36,534 nt of DNA from Prochlorococcus sp. AG-673-L20 (lineage in GTDB: Bacteria; Cyanobacteriota; Cyanobacteriia; PCC-6307; Cyanobiaceae): NCBI GenBank assembly GCA_003211135.1, contig QCTN01000014.1, positions 1 to 36,534 on the forward strand, read 5' to 3'. Position numbers and translations under genes: made by a program. Numbering within the stretch: the first letter of the stretch is position 1; the number at the start of each line of letters is the position of its first letter. Positions 11,612 through 21,595 of the stretch are shown piece after piece. The notes under the pieces are model-generated. The model did not search any database. It worked only from the letters and a program-made list of their open reading frames with translations, and was not told the origin of the DNA.

Positions 11612-11758
11612 ATGTTTACAAATTATCTGCCTAGTGAAATGGTGACAGTTCTGGAGGTGACAACTATGTTTTCATTTTTAGTTGGAACAATATTAGTTAT
11701 GTTGTTTACATCAGATCAGGCTAATAAAAAGAATCTCTATTTAAAAAAAGCTAAATAA
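11612..11758 (+). CDS. Single-span membrane protein, 48 aa
   Basis: I start at ATG 11612, which has GGAG 6 bases upstream. ATG 11600 is in frame but has no ribosome binding site; ATG 11666 is preceded by a strong GGAGGTGA and would give a 30-residue form, so two products are possible. The protein has an amphipathic N-terminus (FTNYLPSEMVTVLEVT), one membrane helix (MFSFLVGTILVMLFTS) and a basic polar tail. Function unknown. Confidence 0.55.
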   Translation: MFTNYLPSEMVTVLEVTTMFSFLVGTILVMLFTSDQANKKNLYLKKAK

Positions 11759-11784
11759 CTAAAAATACAGCTGAGGCAAATATA

Positions 11785-11907
11785 TTAACTAATAGAAGTT
11801 GATTGAGCCCTAGCTTCAAATTTATTTTTAATTTCATTAAAAATAAAAATTATGACTGGGATATGGGCTAGGCCACCAATAATTACTTTAGTTTCTGAAT
11901 AAGGCAT
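11785..11907 (-). CDS. Small membrane-associated peptide, 40 aa
   Basis: A 40-residue minus-strand frame. Residues about 7-23 are hydrophobic (KVIIGGLAHIPVIIFIF), followed by a polar, basic tail. It points toward, and partly faces, the convergent gene at 11612-11758, with 26 bases between the stops. Function unknown; the hydrophobic segment followed by a charged tail fits the pattern of neighbouring small membrane proteins. Confidence 0.45.
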   Translation of the reverse strand: MPYSETKVIIGGLAHIPVIIFIFNEIKNKFEARAQSTSIS

Positions 11908-12184
11908 TTAAAAGGTAAAAAGAACTGAAAAATATTTAAGCATAAATTATATTTAACAATAGTTTTTGTTAAGCATCTTCATGCTAAAGATTAATCTATT
12001 TCTTTCGTAAGGGCTTTTCTGAAAGACTCTTAATAGCTTGTATAACTACAATTAAAAATAAACTTCTGGCAAGGCACCTCTTGGCTATTACTTCTTGCAA
12101 AAGTTATAAGAATATTTCAAAAGTCTTCAAATAACTACCAATTTTTATAAATCTATAACTTCTCCTATCTGTTGCCTTATACAA
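11908..12184. other. Intergenic stretch without a recognised gene
   Basis: About 277 bases between two minus-strand small genes. No frame with a plausible start, no terminator and no RNA fold stands out. An 11-base word (TGGCAAGGCAC, 12067-12077) recurs at 12353-12363, which I regard as chance. Confidence 0.35.
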
Positions 12185-12337
12185 TTAAGACTTTCTTGTT
12201 CCGCCATAACAATAGTTCTTTTGCTTAGAAATAAAACCCCAACAATCTTTACAAGAAAATATCCAAGTTTTATAGTTAACAGATTTAACTCTGTATTGGA
12301 CTTTATCTAACTTATTGCAGACATCGCATCTTTTCAT
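12185..12337 (-). CDS. Small zinc-ribbon-like protein, 50 aa
   Basis: A 50-residue basic protein with two Cys pairs: C4-x2-C7 in MKRCDVCNK and C29-x2-C32 in FSCKDCWGF, plus Cys43. Two CxxC knuckles about 22 residues apart are the classic zinc-ribbon arrangement, with YRVKSVNYKTWIF forming the strand hairpin between them. Nucleic-acid or protein binding is likely but unproven. It lies downstream of the 6S RNA on the same strand. Confidence 0.75.
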   Translation of the reverse strand: MKRCDVCNKLDKVQYRVKSVNYKTWIFSCKDCWGFISKQKNYCYGGTRKS

Positions 12338-12396
12338 TTCAGATTATTAGGTTGGCAAGGCACATTGGTAAGTCAAATTGGTTAGGCAGCCCATGA

Positions 12397-12451
12397 AGAA
12401 GAAAAGAAAATACCTCTTAAAACCCTTGCAAAAACAAGCTTTTAAGAGGTA
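12397..12451 (-). terminator. Terminator downstream of 6S RNA
   Basis: A perfect 12-base stem (TACCTCTTAAAA at 12411-12422 with TTTTAAGAGGTA at 12440-12451), extended by CTTG/CAAG inside, is followed on the minus strand by a pyrimidine-rich tract (TTTTCTTTTCTTCTT). Confidence 0.8.
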
Positions 12452-12600
12452 CACCGAATCCCCGCCAGTTCTCTGATGCATCGACCTGGAAAAGCCAGAA
12501 GAGGAGTCAAAGTGGGCTTTCGTTTCCAATTACAGGATTGGTTTACGTCCACATCACGACAGTCTCCTCAAGTCGAAAAAGAGTCAGATCAGAGCACATA
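12405..12600 (-). ncRNA. ssrS: 6S RNA
   Basis: On the minus strand, just downstream of purK, the sequence folds into the 6S shape: closing stem CTCTGAT/ATCAGAG (12588-12594 with 12471-12477), a large central bubble with a small hairpin on its 3' side (CTGG-CTTTT-CCAG, 12486-12499), and an apical stem built from GAGGAG/CTCCTC, GTGG/CCAC, CGT/ACG and CCAAT/ATTGG. A terminator hairpin follows. 6S RNA mimics an open promoter and sequesters RNA polymerase. In cyanobacteria and alphaproteobacteria 6S genes are, as far as I recall, often next to purK. Ends are approximate. A covariance-model search would settle it. Confidence 0.72.
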
Positions 12601-12648
12601 AAGAAGAACTTGACCAAAGATCCAGTAAGTAAATATTAACTTATTTCT

Positions 12649-13839
12649 TTAGTCATTTGGAGATGGCCAAATCTCTCTTACCTTATTTAAGATTTCTTTT
12701 GATTTTTCAACTCTTTTCGACTGATTATCTTCGTTAAGTAAAAAAGTTATATGAGCCATTTTCCGTCCAACACTTTCTTTAGATTTGCCATACCAATGGA
12801 GATTAGAGCCGCCAATTTGGGATAATAATTCTAATCTTTTTTTTATGGACAAAGGAAATTTTTTATTTAAACCTAGTAAATTTATCATTAAAGATCCTTG
12901 AGAATTCATTTTTATTTCTGGAGGCTTGATGCCTGAAGATATACAAACATATTGATCGAACTGACTTGAAGAACAAGCTTCAATAGAAAAGTGTGCGGAA
13001 TTATGAGTTCTAGGGGCTATTTCATTAATTAATAGTCCTTTATCACCATAAAAGAATTCAATTCCCATCACTCCTACATAATCAAGTTCATTTACTATTG
13101 ATGAGAAAATATTTTTCGCAAAAGTCTTCAAATCATAATCAATTTCAGCTGGAGACAAAACCCAATCACAAATATTATTTTTTTGAAATGTCTCGACAAC
13201 TGGAAAGAATCTTATTGTTCCATCAAAATCTCTGGATCCTACTAAAGCAAACTCATTTTGATAATCAACCCATTCTTCAATTATCCATTCTTCTGAATTG
13301 GTTCCAACAAAAAAAGAATTTAAATCTTCTTTGTTATTGATTTTTGTATTTCCTTTACCGTCATATCCTCCTTTATAAGATTTAACCATTAAGGGAAAAT
13401 TCCAAGACTCAATTTCTTCATCATTAAGACTTTTAAATTTCTCTATTGGTTTCCACCTTGGTGATGGAAGGTTCAATCTTTCTATTAATATTTTTTGAGA
13501 GATTCTATCGACCAAGGGTTGAATTGATTCAAGGCTTGGTACAAAAATATTTTTAGAATCAATTAAATTCAATTTTTCAATTTTAATCCATTCATTTTCA
13601 AAAATAATTTTTTCGCACTCTTTAATTAAGTCCTTATTCCCTTTAACCTTTAAAGGATCAGCTTCAATTACATAGTCTGCTTTTGAACCTGCTGGATCAT
13701 TGGAAGATTTAGTTTGAACACATACTTTTATTCCTCTAGCGTTTGCAGCTTCAGCAAGCATTAAAGCTAATTGACCACCTCCAATTATTCCTATTGAATA
13801 ATTCTTCTTTATATTCTCTATATTTCTTTTTAGATTCAT
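12649..13839 (-). CDS. purK: N5-carboxyaminoimidazole ribonucleotide synthase PurK
   Basis: A 396-residue ATP-grasp enzyme of purine synthesis. It carboxylates aminoimidazole ribonucleotide with ATP and bicarbonate, handing the product to PurE. The N-terminal Rossmann-like loop GIIGGGQLALMLAEAA is typical. ATP-grasp features follow: FPLMVKSYKGGYDGKGN (ATP lid), EEWVDYQNEFALV, and the metal-binding NEIAPRTHNSAHFSIEACS near residues 270-290. Length is normal for the family. The 6S RNA gene lies just downstream on the same strand, and aroB diverges upstream. Confidence 0.95.
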   Translation of the reverse strand: MNLKRNIENIKKNYSIGIIGGGQLALMLAEAANARGIKVCVQTKSSNDPAGSKADYVIEADPLKVKGNKDLIKECEKIIFENEWIKIEKLNLIDSKNIFVPSLESIQPLVDRISQKILIERLNLPSPRWKPIEKFKSLNDEEIESWNFPLMVKSYKGGYDGKGNTKINNKEDLNSFFVGTNSEEWIIEEWVDYQNEFALVGSRDFDGTIRFFPVVETFQKNNICDWVLSPAEIDYDLKTFAKNIFSSIVNELDYVGVMGIEFFYGDKGLLINEIAPRTHNSAHFSIEACSSSQFDQYVCISSGIKPPEIKMNSQGSLMINLLGLNKKFPLSIKKRLELLSQIGGSNLHWYGKSKESVGRKMAHITFLLNEDNQSKRVEKSKEILNKVREIWPSPND

Positions 13840-13969
13840 ATGATGATCTTATTATGATTTTTAATTCTTAACAACTGATTATTTTAATCTAATTTTTAAG
13901 TCAAGATAAGGTTAGAATAAATAAAATCAATTTTTAAAATTAATAAAAAACTCCTCTAAAACATTTATT

Positions 13970-15061
13970 GTGGATAAGAACAAAATACTAGTTCCTCTAA
14001 GTAATAATTCATACGAAGTTACTATAAAACAAGGTGTAATAAATAGCATTGGTGAAGAACTAACCCGAATTGGGATTAATAATAATAGAAAAATACTAAT
14101 AGTTTCTAACAAAGAAATATCAACATTATTTGGGAGTAAACTTCTTAATAATTTAAAAAAGTATAATTTTAATGCTGAAATATTCAATATTAAAGCTGGA
14201 GAATCTCATAAGAACTTGGCAAGTTTAAGTGAGATATTTAATGCGGCTTTTGAGGTTGGTTTAGATAGAAATTCCCTAATGATTGCACTCGGAGGCGGAA
14301 TTGTAGGGGATGTCACTGGTTTTGCAGCCGCTACATGGTTAAGAGGTATTGAATATATTCAAATCCCTACAACATTATTATCTATGGTTGATTCATCTGT
14401 AGGTGGGAAAACAGCCGTTAATCATCCTAAAGGAAAAAATCTAATAGGAGCTTTTTATCAGCCAAAAGCAGTTTTTATTGACCCTGAAACCTTAATAACA
14501 TTACCAACGAGGGAATTCAAAGCAGGCATGGCGGAAGTAATCAAATATGGCGTCATAAAAGACAAATCACTTTTTGAATACTTAGAAAATAAAAATAATA
14601 GAGATAAAATTCTCAATCTCGAGAACGAATCATTAATAAAAATAATCAATAAATCAATTAAAACTAAGGCTTGTATAGTTTCAGAAGACGAGAAAGAAAA
14701 TGGTATTCGAGCTATATTAAATTATGGTCATTCCTTCGGCCACGTAATAGAAAATTTGTGTGGATATGGAGAGTATCTACATGGCGAAGCAATATCAATA
14801 GGAATGAAGATAGCAGGAGATATTGCGATAGAAAAAAATTTGTGGTCAAAAGAACATTCTTTAAGGCAAGATCAACTTATTGAAAGCTATGGTCTACCGA
14901 CACAAATACCTAAAATTAAAAAGAATGAAGTAATTAAAATACTTATGGGTGATAAAAAAGTACGTAATGGAAAAATGAGATTTATTTTACCTATAGAGCT
15001 TGGAGAAGTTGATATATTTAATGATATAAATGAAATGCAATTCCTAAAATATTTCGATTAG
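13970..15061 (+). CDS. aroB: 3-dehydroquinate synthase AroB
   Basis: A 363-residue shikimate-pathway enzyme that turns DAHP into 3-dehydroquinate using NAD+ and a divalent metal. Visible motifs are the NAD-binding [13 protein letters not shown], the [19 protein letters not shown] phosphate and substrate loop, and the metal ligands Glu in MAEVIKYG and His in [11 protein letters not shown] and HGEAISIGM. The start is GTG 13970; upstream codons do not look coding. Its 3' end overlaps the convergent methyltransferase gene by 4 bases. Confidence 0.96.
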   Translation: MDKNKILVPLSNNSYEVTIKQGVINSIGEELTRIGINNNRKILIVSNKEISTLFGSKLLNNLKKYNFNAEIFNIKAGESHKNLASLSEIFNAAFEVGLDRNSLMIALGGGIVGDVTGFAAATWLRGIEYIQIPTTLLSMVDSSVGGKTAVNHPKGKNLIGAFYQPKAVFIDPETLITLPTREFKAGMAEVIKYGVIKDKSLFEYLENKNNRDKILNLENESLIKIINKSIKTKACIVSEDEKENGIRAILNYGHSFGHVIENLCGYGEYLHGEAISIGMKIAGDIAIEKNLWSKEHSLRQDQLIESYGLPTQIPKIKKNEVIKILMGDKKVRNGKMRFILPIELGEVDIFNDINEMQFLKYFD

Positions 15062-16251
15062 CGAATACAGATTGAATTTATTTTAAATCTCTTATTATTA
15101 TCAAATTTGCTAAAAATAAACCATTTAAAATCTCCTAAACAGATTGGATCAACTAATCTCAACAAGGCTTCTCTTCTAGAAAGAGCTTTTGAGATATCAT
15201 CCTTTAGTTCATTCTGAATTTCAAAAAGTCGTTCTGCTAAACCAAGTGACAATAGTGCCTCGCCTTGTTTGACTATTCCAATAGTTTCAAAACCTAAAGT
15301 TTCCGAATCATAAATTAAACTTTCAATACAAATATGAGAAGTTAAATCACAATCACCTGGAGACTCAAAAACATTTTCAACAATTTTTTGGTTTTTATAG
15401 GAAATTAACGTCCCATTACTATTACTCAATGAATAATATCTTTTAGCTTCTTTGGCATAGTCGATTATTAATAAAATTCCATTATTGATTTTTGTATAAA
15501 TAGCTTTTAACCATTTTTTATTATCTATATGCCATTCGGTTGTCCATCCTTCTGGAGCATATTTAGGGGGTATATTAATATCTAATTTTTCCTCAGCAGA
15601 GGCTATACTTTTTTCTAATTCTTGTGTAATTTTAATTTCTTCAAAAAACAATGTTCCTGATTTCTTATCTATAGAAACTCCTTGCCGATGAATTTTACCT
15701 TTTAAATTTGTTATTCTTTCTACTGGCAAAGCATCGAGTACCTCATTAGCTAATACAACCCCATTTAAACTTCTATCTTTCAAGTCCTCTAAACTTGTCC
15801 ATAAAATATTAAAACCCAAATTTAAATATTTTTCTAATTTTTTTTGCTGTTTTTTTATCATTCCTTTATTTGGCTCAATAATAATAAAACAAACATTTTT
15901 TAAAAATTTTTTATCGTTAATAAAAAAATACTCAAGGAGACCACTCATAAGACTGCCTTCACCTGCTCCAAACTCAATCACTGATAACTTATCATCGCAA
16001 ATTAATTTACTTTTTACCTGCATCAACCATTCGTAAATTTGTTTTGATAATAAAAACGCAAAGTCGTCTGACATTGAAGGTGAAGTAACAAAATCACCCT
16101 TAGAGCCCAAATCAGCTTTACCACTCCCATAGTATCCATTATTTGGGTCATTCAAAACGAAATCCATATAGTCATAAAAACTTATAGTTCCTCCCTTTTT
16201 TATAATTTTTTTTATTAACCATTCTTGATTATTCACGGGTAGGCTTTTCAT
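15058..16251 (-). CDS. MidA-type SAM-dependent methyltransferase (COG1565)
   Basis: A 397-residue protein of the MidA/NDUFAF7 family. The N-terminus has [21 protein letters not shown] and [16 protein letters not shown], both typical of the family. The SAM-binding loop is [18 protein letters not shown], and [14 protein letters not shown] is another family mark. NDUFAF7 methylates an arginine of a respiratory complex I subunit, so a role in NDH-1 assembly is possible, but the substrate in cyanobacteria is not established. It ends convergently with aroB and starts 32 bases from a divergent gene. Confidence 0.9.
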   Translation of the reverse strand: MKSLPVNNQEWLIKKIIKKGGTISFYDYMDFVLNDPNNGYYGSGKADLGSKGDFVTSPSMSDDFAFLLSKQIYEWLMQVKSKLICDDKLSVIEFGAGEGSLMSGLLEYFFINDKKFLKNVCFIIIEPNKGMIKKQQKKLEKYLNLGFNILWTSLEDLKDRSLNGVVLANEVLDALPVERITNLKGKIHRQGVSIDKKSGTLFFEEIKITQELEKSIASAEEKLDINIPPKYAPEGWTTEWHIDNKKWLKAIYTKINNGILLIIDYAKEAKRYYSLSNSNGTLISYKNQKIVENVFESPGDCDLTSHICIESLIYDSETLGFETIGIVKQGEALLSLGLAERLFEIQNELKDDISKALSRREALLRLVDPICLGDFKWFIFSKFDNNKRFKINSICIR

Positions 16252-16283
16252 CGGCGAAAATATATAAAGACAAAAATACTTTT

Positions 16284-17081
16284 ATGCATTCAAAGATTAA
16301 CTATTTCTTGGGAATATTTCTATCTATAGTAATTTTAATTTTTAATGAACCTTCTTTTGCTATTAATAATCCAAATCTTTTACCTGAAGAAAAAACACCT
16401 GTTATTGATTTAGCTAAAACATTAAGTCCCAATCAGAAAAGTTCTCTAGAAGAAAATCTTAATAACTTAGAAAAGGAAAGTGGTTGGAAGATTAAATATT
16501 TATCTCAATTCGAAAGTGTTCCTGGAATTGCTATTAGAGATTATTGGGATTTAGATGAAACTAGCTTATTAGTAATTGCAGATCCTAGAGGGGGAAATTT
16601 GTTAAATTTTAATGTTGGTGAAGCATATTTTGCTTTCATGCCAAGATTATTTTGGGTGGAGCTTCAAACAAGATTCGGAAATCAATATTATGTGAAAGAC
16701 CATGGAGAAGATGGGGCAGTATTAGATGCAATTAATTCAGTTAAAATTTGTCTTGATAGAGGAGGGTGCCAGGTTGTTCCTGGATTACCAAAAGAACAAT
16801 ATATATGGACTTTGTGTACTTCTATCTTAGGAGGATTAGTGGCAGGATTTGCTGCCGCTCCTAGAAAAGAGGGCCAAATCATATCAATTGGATTTTTAGC
16901 TCTTCTTTCTCCTTTATGGGGAATGCTGTTTGGCATTTTTGGTTTAGCACCAATAATTTCTAGAACAAGTGAAATATTACCGTTATTCAAAAATGGACTT
17001 GCTTTTGCTGCCGCAGCAATAGCAGGATACCTATTATCACAAACCGTATTCTCAAGATACGAGAAACCGAAAAAAAGTTAA
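16284..17081 (+). CDS. TPM-domain protein, Psb32-like
   Basis: A 265-residue exported or thylakoid-lumen protein. A signal peptide is likely (hydrophobic residues about 7-20, Ala26 in NEPSFAINN). The TPM domain follows (about 38-150), with PVIDLAKTLSPNQKSSLEE at its start and LLVIADPRGGNLLNFNVGE in the middle. The C-terminal third has two membrane segments. TPM domains occur in Psb32 and TLP18.3, which help repair photosystem II. The homology class is clear, but the exact name is an inference. Confidence 0.85.
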   Translation: MHSKINYFLGIFLSIVILIFNEPSFAINNPNLLPEEKTPVIDLAKTLSPNQKSSLEENLNNLEKESGWKIKYLSQFESVPGIAIRDYWDLDETSLLVIADPRGGNLLNFNVGEAYFAFMPRLFWVELQTRFGNQYYVKDHGEDGAVLDAINSVKICLDRGGCQVVPGLPKEQYIWTLCTSILGGLVAGFAAAPRKEGQIISIGFLALLSPLWGMLFGIFGLAPIISRTSEILPLFKNGLAFAAAAIAGYLLSQTVFSRYEKPKKS

Positions 17082-17091
17082 AAGTTTCCTG

Positions 17092-17940
17092 CTAAATATC
17101 TTCATTTCGAAAAAGTATTTCTTCTTCAGATATCTCTCCTGACTCTGAATACCATCTGTGAGAAATATGTGATATTTTATTATCTACAAACTCAACCCAT
17201 GAAAAGTTTACTAATAATTCGCCCTCTAAATTATTTTTATATCTCGGAACTATTGCAGAATTCAAATAAGCTGTACCTTCTTTATCAATTTTGAACATAT
17301 TTCTCAAACCTTGATTTCTTTTTAGACGATTATGCATATGCCCAAAAATGACAAGGTCAATTTTTCTTTTTTTTTGTATTTCTGAAATTGCAACAGCTAA
17401 ATCTCTATCTCCCCAGTCACAAGAGGGCTCTTTCCAATCTTTACCACAAATACTTGTAGAGTCTGATCCCAAGCCTGAAGGACCTGCATGTGACATAAAA
17501 ACAAGAGGTAATTCTCTATTATTTTTTTCTGAACATTTAAGGATTTTATTAACTGACTCTTGTTCGCTTATGGGCCCATAAACAGCTTTAACCTCATTAG
17601 AAAGATAATACCCACCTCCTGAACTACAAGGCCTAGCACTTAAAATATTTAATTGATTATTAAATATTTTCAAATCCCAAGCGCAATATTTTTCTTGCAA
17701 AACACGAATCTGTTTTAAAAGAGTCTCTCCTGTTGAGTCTTTACCTCGATCATGATTCCCCAAAATCACAAAAGTAGGGATTTTTATTAAATTAATCTTC
17801 TTTATTATTTTGATACTACCATCAGAAATATCTCCAATAAATAGAACAATATCTGGTTTTATAAGCGATAAAATCCCGATATCAGCCTCAGACCACTGAC
17901 CGTGACAGTCACCAACAATAGCAATTTTTAAATTTGTCAG
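17092..17940 (-). CDS. Calcineurin-like metallophosphatase, probable CTG start
   Basis: A 282-residue metallophosphoesterase. Metal-binding motifs are in order: IVGDCHGQW (near the N-terminus), LFIGDISDG, ILGNHDRG, SHAGPSG and GHMHN, the classic Asp/His/Asn series. The first canonical start, GTG 17769, would remove the essential GDCHG and GDISDG motifs, so the true start must lie upstream. In the open frame after the stop at 17953-17955 only CTG, ATT and TTA precede the conserved part. CTG 17940 gives a natural N-terminus (TNLKIAIVGDCHGQW). It is divergent from nadA with a very short spacer. The substrate is unknown. Confidence 0.85.
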   Translation of the reverse strand: MTNLKIAIVGDCHGQWSEADIGILSLIKPDIVLFIGDISDGSIKIIKKINLIKIPTFVILGNHDRGKDSTGETLLKQIRVLQEKYCAWDLKIFNNQLNILSARPCSSGGGYYLSNEVKAVYGPISEQESVNKILKCSEKNNRELPLVFMSHAGPSGLGSDSTSICGKDWKEPSCDWGDRDLAVAISEIQKKRKIDLVIFGHMHNRLKRNQGLRNMFKIDKEGTAYLNSAIVPRYKNNLEGELLVNFSWVEFVDNKISHISHRWYSESGEISEEEILFRNEDI

Positions 17941-18043
17941 AATTTTTTCTATTTAAAGGCATATAATCTATTAAGAGACATTGTAAATCCTGACCAGTAT
18001 AACTTCTACTGCAAAACAGAAATCTATTCAAAACGAAAAAGAT

Positions 18044-18958
18044 TTGATTTCTGAAATTAAGGAGCTTTGCTTAAAAGCTAATGCGATAATTCTTGCACAT
18101 TATTATCAAGCGCCAGAAATTCAAGATATTGCTGATTTTATTGGAGATTCTTTAGATCTCTCCAGGAAAGCTGCAAATAATGATGCAGACATAATAATTT
18201 TTTGTGGTGTCCATTTTATGGCAGAAACCGCTAAAATACTTAGCCCAAACAAAACAGTTTTATTACCTGATATTGATGCAGGTTGTTCTTTGGCTGATGA
18301 TTGTCCTGCAGACGAGTTCCAAAAATTTAGAGAGGAAAATCCAGATCATTATGTTGTAAGCTATATAAATTGTACTGCAGAAGTTAAAGCTCAAAGTGAT
18401 TTAATATGCACCAGTAGCAATGCTGTTTCATTAGTAGAAAAAATTCCTAAAGATAAAAACATTATATTTGCACCAGATAAAAATCTTGGTCGATGGGTTC
18501 AAAAAAACTCAGGGAGAAAACTTAAACTTTGGCCAGGTAGCTGTGTAGTTCATGAAACATTTAGTGAAGAGGCTTTATTAAAATTAAAGTACAAACATCC
18601 AGAGGCAAAAATAATAGCCCATCCTGAGTGCAGCCAAAATTTATTAGTACTTTCAGATTTTATTGGTTCAACCAGTAAGTTATTAGATTTCGTTAGTAAT
18701 GATTATTCTGATACTTATATGGTTTTAACTGAACCTGGAATAATACATCAAATGAAAAAAAAAGAACCTAATAAAAATTTTATTGAAGTACCAGATATTG
18801 ATGGGTGTAAATGTAATGAATGTCCATATATGAAATTGAATACATTAGAAAAAATTTTAGATTGTTTAAAAAACAATTCCCCTTCAATTGAGTTAGACCC
18901 TGAAATAATTAAAAAAGCTTATAACCCTATAAAAAGAATGTTGGATATGAGCATCTAA
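18044..18958 (+). CDS. nadA: Quinolinate synthase NadA
   Basis: A 304-residue [4Fe-4S] enzyme that condenses iminoaspartate with dihydroxyacetone phosphate to quinolinate in NAD synthesis. The family start AIILAHYYQAPEIQDIADFI is clear. Cluster cysteines are visible in DIDAGCSLADDCP, AHPECSQNL and DGCKCNECPYM. I use TTG 18044. An open extension to CTG 17990 adds 18 residues (TSITSTAKQKSIQNEKD) and may be the real N-terminus; there is no ATG or GTG. The 3' end overlaps the convergent protease gene by 4 bases. Confidence 0.95.
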   Translation: MISEIKELCLKANAIILAHYYQAPEIQDIADFIGDSLDLSRKAANNDADIIIFCGVHFMAETAKILSPNKTVLLPDIDAGCSLADDCPADEFQKFREENPDHYVVSYINCTAEVKAQSDLICTSSNAVSLVEKIPKDKNIIFAPDKNLGRWVQKNSGRKLKLWPGSCVVHETFSEEALLKLKYKHPEAKIIAHPECSQNLLVLSDFIGSTSKLLDFVSNDYSDTYMVLTEPGIIHQMKKKEPNKNFIEVPDIDGCKCNECPYMKLNTLEKILDCLKNNSPSIELDPEIIKKAYNPIKRMLDMSI

Positions 18959-20289
18959 TTTAATGAATAAACGAAATTATTATCATTGTTTTTAAAAACA
19001 GCTAATACATTTGCAGAATTAGGTTCAAACTGACTTAATAATTTAGTTTTTTTAATAATTTCAAGAAGTTCGTTCTCACCAGCTCTATATTGTCTATCTC
19101 TTTTAGTACCAATTTCTCTTTGAAGAATTGGATTAGAATTCATTTTGACTTCTATATCTGGAGTAATTCCAAACTTATTTATATCTGTTCCATTAGGAGT
19201 TAAGTATTTGGCGACTGTAACTGTTAACCCTGAACCATCCACCAAAGTTCGCATAGACTGAACAAGGCCTTTACCGAAAGTTTTCTTCCCTACTAATTTA
19301 CCTCTATTATTATCTCTTATTGCTCCGGAGACTATTTCACTTGCGCTCGCCGAACCTTCATTAACAAGTATAATTAAAGGTTTTTTTGTTAAAGCCTGAC
19401 CATTTCCCCTTGATGTTTCTCTCAAACCATCTTTAGATAAAGTGCTTACGATTATGCCTTTATCAATAAATTGACGAGAAATATCAATACTAGATTCTAA
19501 TAATCCTCCGGGATTATTTCTTAAATCAAGAACATATCCGGAAACTTTTTTTATTTCTAGATCTTTTAATGTATCTTTCATCTCTCTTGATGCATTAGCA
19601 TTAAATTGTTTTATTCTCACGTAACCTATTAATAAACCATCTTTAGTTTCATTAATTTTGCTTGTCACCGATTTTATTTCTATCCTTTCTCTAGATAAAG
19701 ACTTATAAAAAGAATTCCCATTTCTTAGGATTTCAAGTTTAACTTTTGTACCTCTTGTGCCCCTTATTAATTTAACTGCATCCTCAATATTCATTCCTTT
19801 AGTAGATACATTATCGATTGATAAAATCTCATCTCTAGCTTTAATTCCAGCCTCATAAGCAGGAGTTCCTTCTATAGGAGAGATAATAATAAGAGTATCA
19901 GACTCTTTATCTTTAACAATTTGTATTCCAACTCCAGTTAATTCTCCTGAAGTATCTATTCTCATTTGACTAAATTCTTTAGGGTCTAGAAATCTTGTAT
20001 ATGGGTCATCTAAATTTGAAAGCATATCTCTAATAGCATCATAGGCTTCATTTTTATCTGAATAATTTTTTGCTAAAAATTCCTTTCTTAAATTAATCCA
20101 ATTAGATTTCTCAAATTTTCCACTTGAATCAAGAAAGTCTCTATATACAATTTGCCAAACGTGATCAATTACCTCTTTGTAGTTATTTTCTAAAATTGTC
20201 GCCTTAGAATGATTACTCACCAATATTCCGGAAAAAGTAGTCGCAATTAAAAAGACAAGTTGCTTTTTAAATAATTTTTTTATCTTCAA
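18955..20289 (-). CDS. ctp: Carboxyl-terminal processing protease (CtpA/B type)
   Basis: A 444-residue periplasmic or lumenal serine protease of family S41. A signal or anchor segment covers residues about 10-25. A PDZ domain spans about 108-195. The catalytic domain has DLRNNPGGLL and the Ser-Lys dyad Ser315 in EGSASASE and Lys340 in TFGKGLVQ, 25 residues apart as in Synechocystis CtpA. CtpA matures the D1 protein of photosystem II; other paralogues have different substrates, so I leave the letter open. It lies downstream of ispG on the same strand. Confidence 0.92.
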   Translation of the reverse strand: MKIKKLFKKQLVFLIATTFSGILVSNHSKATILENNYKEVIDHVWQIVYRDFLDSSGKFEKSNWINLRKEFLAKNYSDKNEAYDAIRDMLSNLDDPYTRFLDPKEFSQMRIDTSGELTGVGIQIVKDKESDTLIIISPIEGTPAYEAGIKARDEILSIDNVSTKGMNIEDAVKLIRGTRGTKVKLEILRNGNSFYKSLSRERIEIKSVTSKINETKDGLLIGYVRIKQFNANASREMKDTLKDLEIKKVSGYVLDLRNNPGGLLESSIDISRQFIDKGIIVSTLSKDGLRETSRGNGQALTKKPLIILVNEGSASASEIVSGAIRDNNRGKLVGKKTFGKGLVQSMRTLVDGSGLTVTVAKYLTPNGTDINKFGITPDIEVKMNSNPILQREIGTKRDRQYRAGENELLEIIKKTKLLSQFEPNSANVLAVFKNNDNNFVYSLN

Positions 20290-20344
20290 GGTTTGGTACC
20301 AGGCATTAATTTTCTATTAATTGAATTATAAATTAAAAATATGT

Positions 20345-21562
20345 CTAGGGATCAATCCATTTTCCATCATCTTTAATAAGCCGAATTAAAGCATCAACCC
20401 CTTCATCCTCAGGTACTCTTTTTATCTCTTCTTTTCTTCTGTAAAGAGCAATTGTACCTTTACCTTTGCCTACATAACCGTAATCAGCATCCGCCATTTC
20501 TCCTGGACCATTTACTATACATCCCATTATTGCTATGTCTAAACCAGTCAAATGAGAAGTGGCATTCCTGACTTTATCTACAACCTCCTCTAAATTAAAA
20601 AGAGTTCTTCCACAGCTTGGACAGCTTATATATTCAACCATTGTTTTCCGCAATCCTAAAGATTGCAAAATTGAATAGCATACTGGAATCTCCTTTTCAG
20701 GAGCTTCAGTTAGAGAAACTCTGATGGTATCTCCAAGACCTTCGGCAAGAAGTGTTCCTATACCGGCCGTACTCTTAATCCTTCCATAATCACCATCTCC
20801 TGCTTCAGTAACACCTAAATGCAGAGGGTAGTTATATCCTTCTGCATCTAACCTATCAGCGATCATTCTATATGCAGCTAACATCACTGGTGCTCTTGAG
20901 GCTTTCATAGAAATAATGATGTTATGAAAATTAAGCTCATCACAAATTTTGACAAATTCCATTGCAGATTCAGTCATCCCTAAAGGTGTATCTCCATAAG
21001 TAAAAAGCATTCTCTCGGATAAAGATCCATGATTAACTCCAATTCTTAAAGCTTTATTCTCGGACTTTAAAACTTCTACAAGTGGAGTAAATCTTTTAAG
21101 AATTGTTTTTTTAATAGTCTCAAACTCAGCGTCAGTATATTCAGTCCTTGTTGGATCTGATTTCTCAAAAACAAATAATCCTGGATTAATTCTTACTTTA
21201 TCAACATGTTTTGCAACCTCCATTGCAATTTTCATTCCATTGTGATGAACATCTGCAACTAATGGGGTATCTATATTATTTTTTATTAATTTTTCTTTAA
21301 TATCCCCAACAGCCTTTGCATGTGCTAAAGAAGGAACAGTTAGTCTTACTATTTCGCATCCAACTTCATGAAGTCTTTTAATTGCTAAGTAAGAATTATC
21401 CACATCCATGGTATCTTCATTTATCATTGATTGAACTCTTACTGGATAATCGCTACCAATTGCGATATTCCCAACCATTACTGTTCTAGTTATCCTTCTC
21501 TCAATATGAGTTGAATATCTCCTTGAGAGATTATTCACCTCTTTTGATTGAGTAAGTGACAT
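20345..21562 (-). CDS. ispG: 4-hydroxy-3-methylbut-2-enyl diphosphate synthase IspG
   Basis: A 405-residue [4Fe-4S] enzyme of the MEP isoprenoid pathway; in cyanobacteria it takes electrons from ferredoxin. The N-terminal TIM barrel has [12 protein letters not shown] and RLTVPS. The cluster ligands are Cys314 and Cys317 in [11 protein letters not shown] and Cys348 in [10 protein letters not shown], with Glu355 completing the set. Full length for a bacterial or cyanobacterial IspG. It feeds carotenoid, phytol and quinone synthesis. Located between the glycosylase-like gene and the ctp protease, all on the minus strand. Confidence 0.96.
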   Translation of the reverse strand: MSLTQSKEVNNLSRRYSTHIERRITRTVMVGNIAIGSDYPVRVQSMINEDTMDVDNSYLAIKRLHEVGCEIVRLTVPSLAHAKAVGDIKEKLIKNNIDTPLVADVHHNGMKIAMEVAKHVDKVRINPGLFVFEKSDPTRTEYTDAEFETIKKTILKRFTPLVEVLKSENKALRIGVNHGSLSERMLFTYGDTPLGMTESAMEFVKICDELNFHNIIISMKASRAPVMLAAYRMIADRLDAEGYNYPLHLGVTEAGDGDYGRIKSTAGIGTLLAEGLGDTIRVSLTEAPEKEIPVCYSILQSLGLRKTMVEYISCPSCGRTLFNLEEVVDKVRNATSHLTGLDIAIMGCIVNGPGEMADADYGYVGKGKGTIALYRRKEEIKRVPEDEGVDALIRLIKDDGKWIDP

Positions 21563-21595
21563 TAAATTCTATAAATTCAAAAAGATTTATTCAAA

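Noticed and set aside
12067..12363. Repeated 11-mer TGGCAAGGCAC
   Set aside because: Repeats of this length are expected by chance in 36 kb, and the flanks do not match.
12347..12529. Minus-strand frame of 60 codons over the 6S region
   Set aside because: It overlaps the stem-loops of the 6S RNA and its terminator, and the translated sequence has no protein-like pattern.
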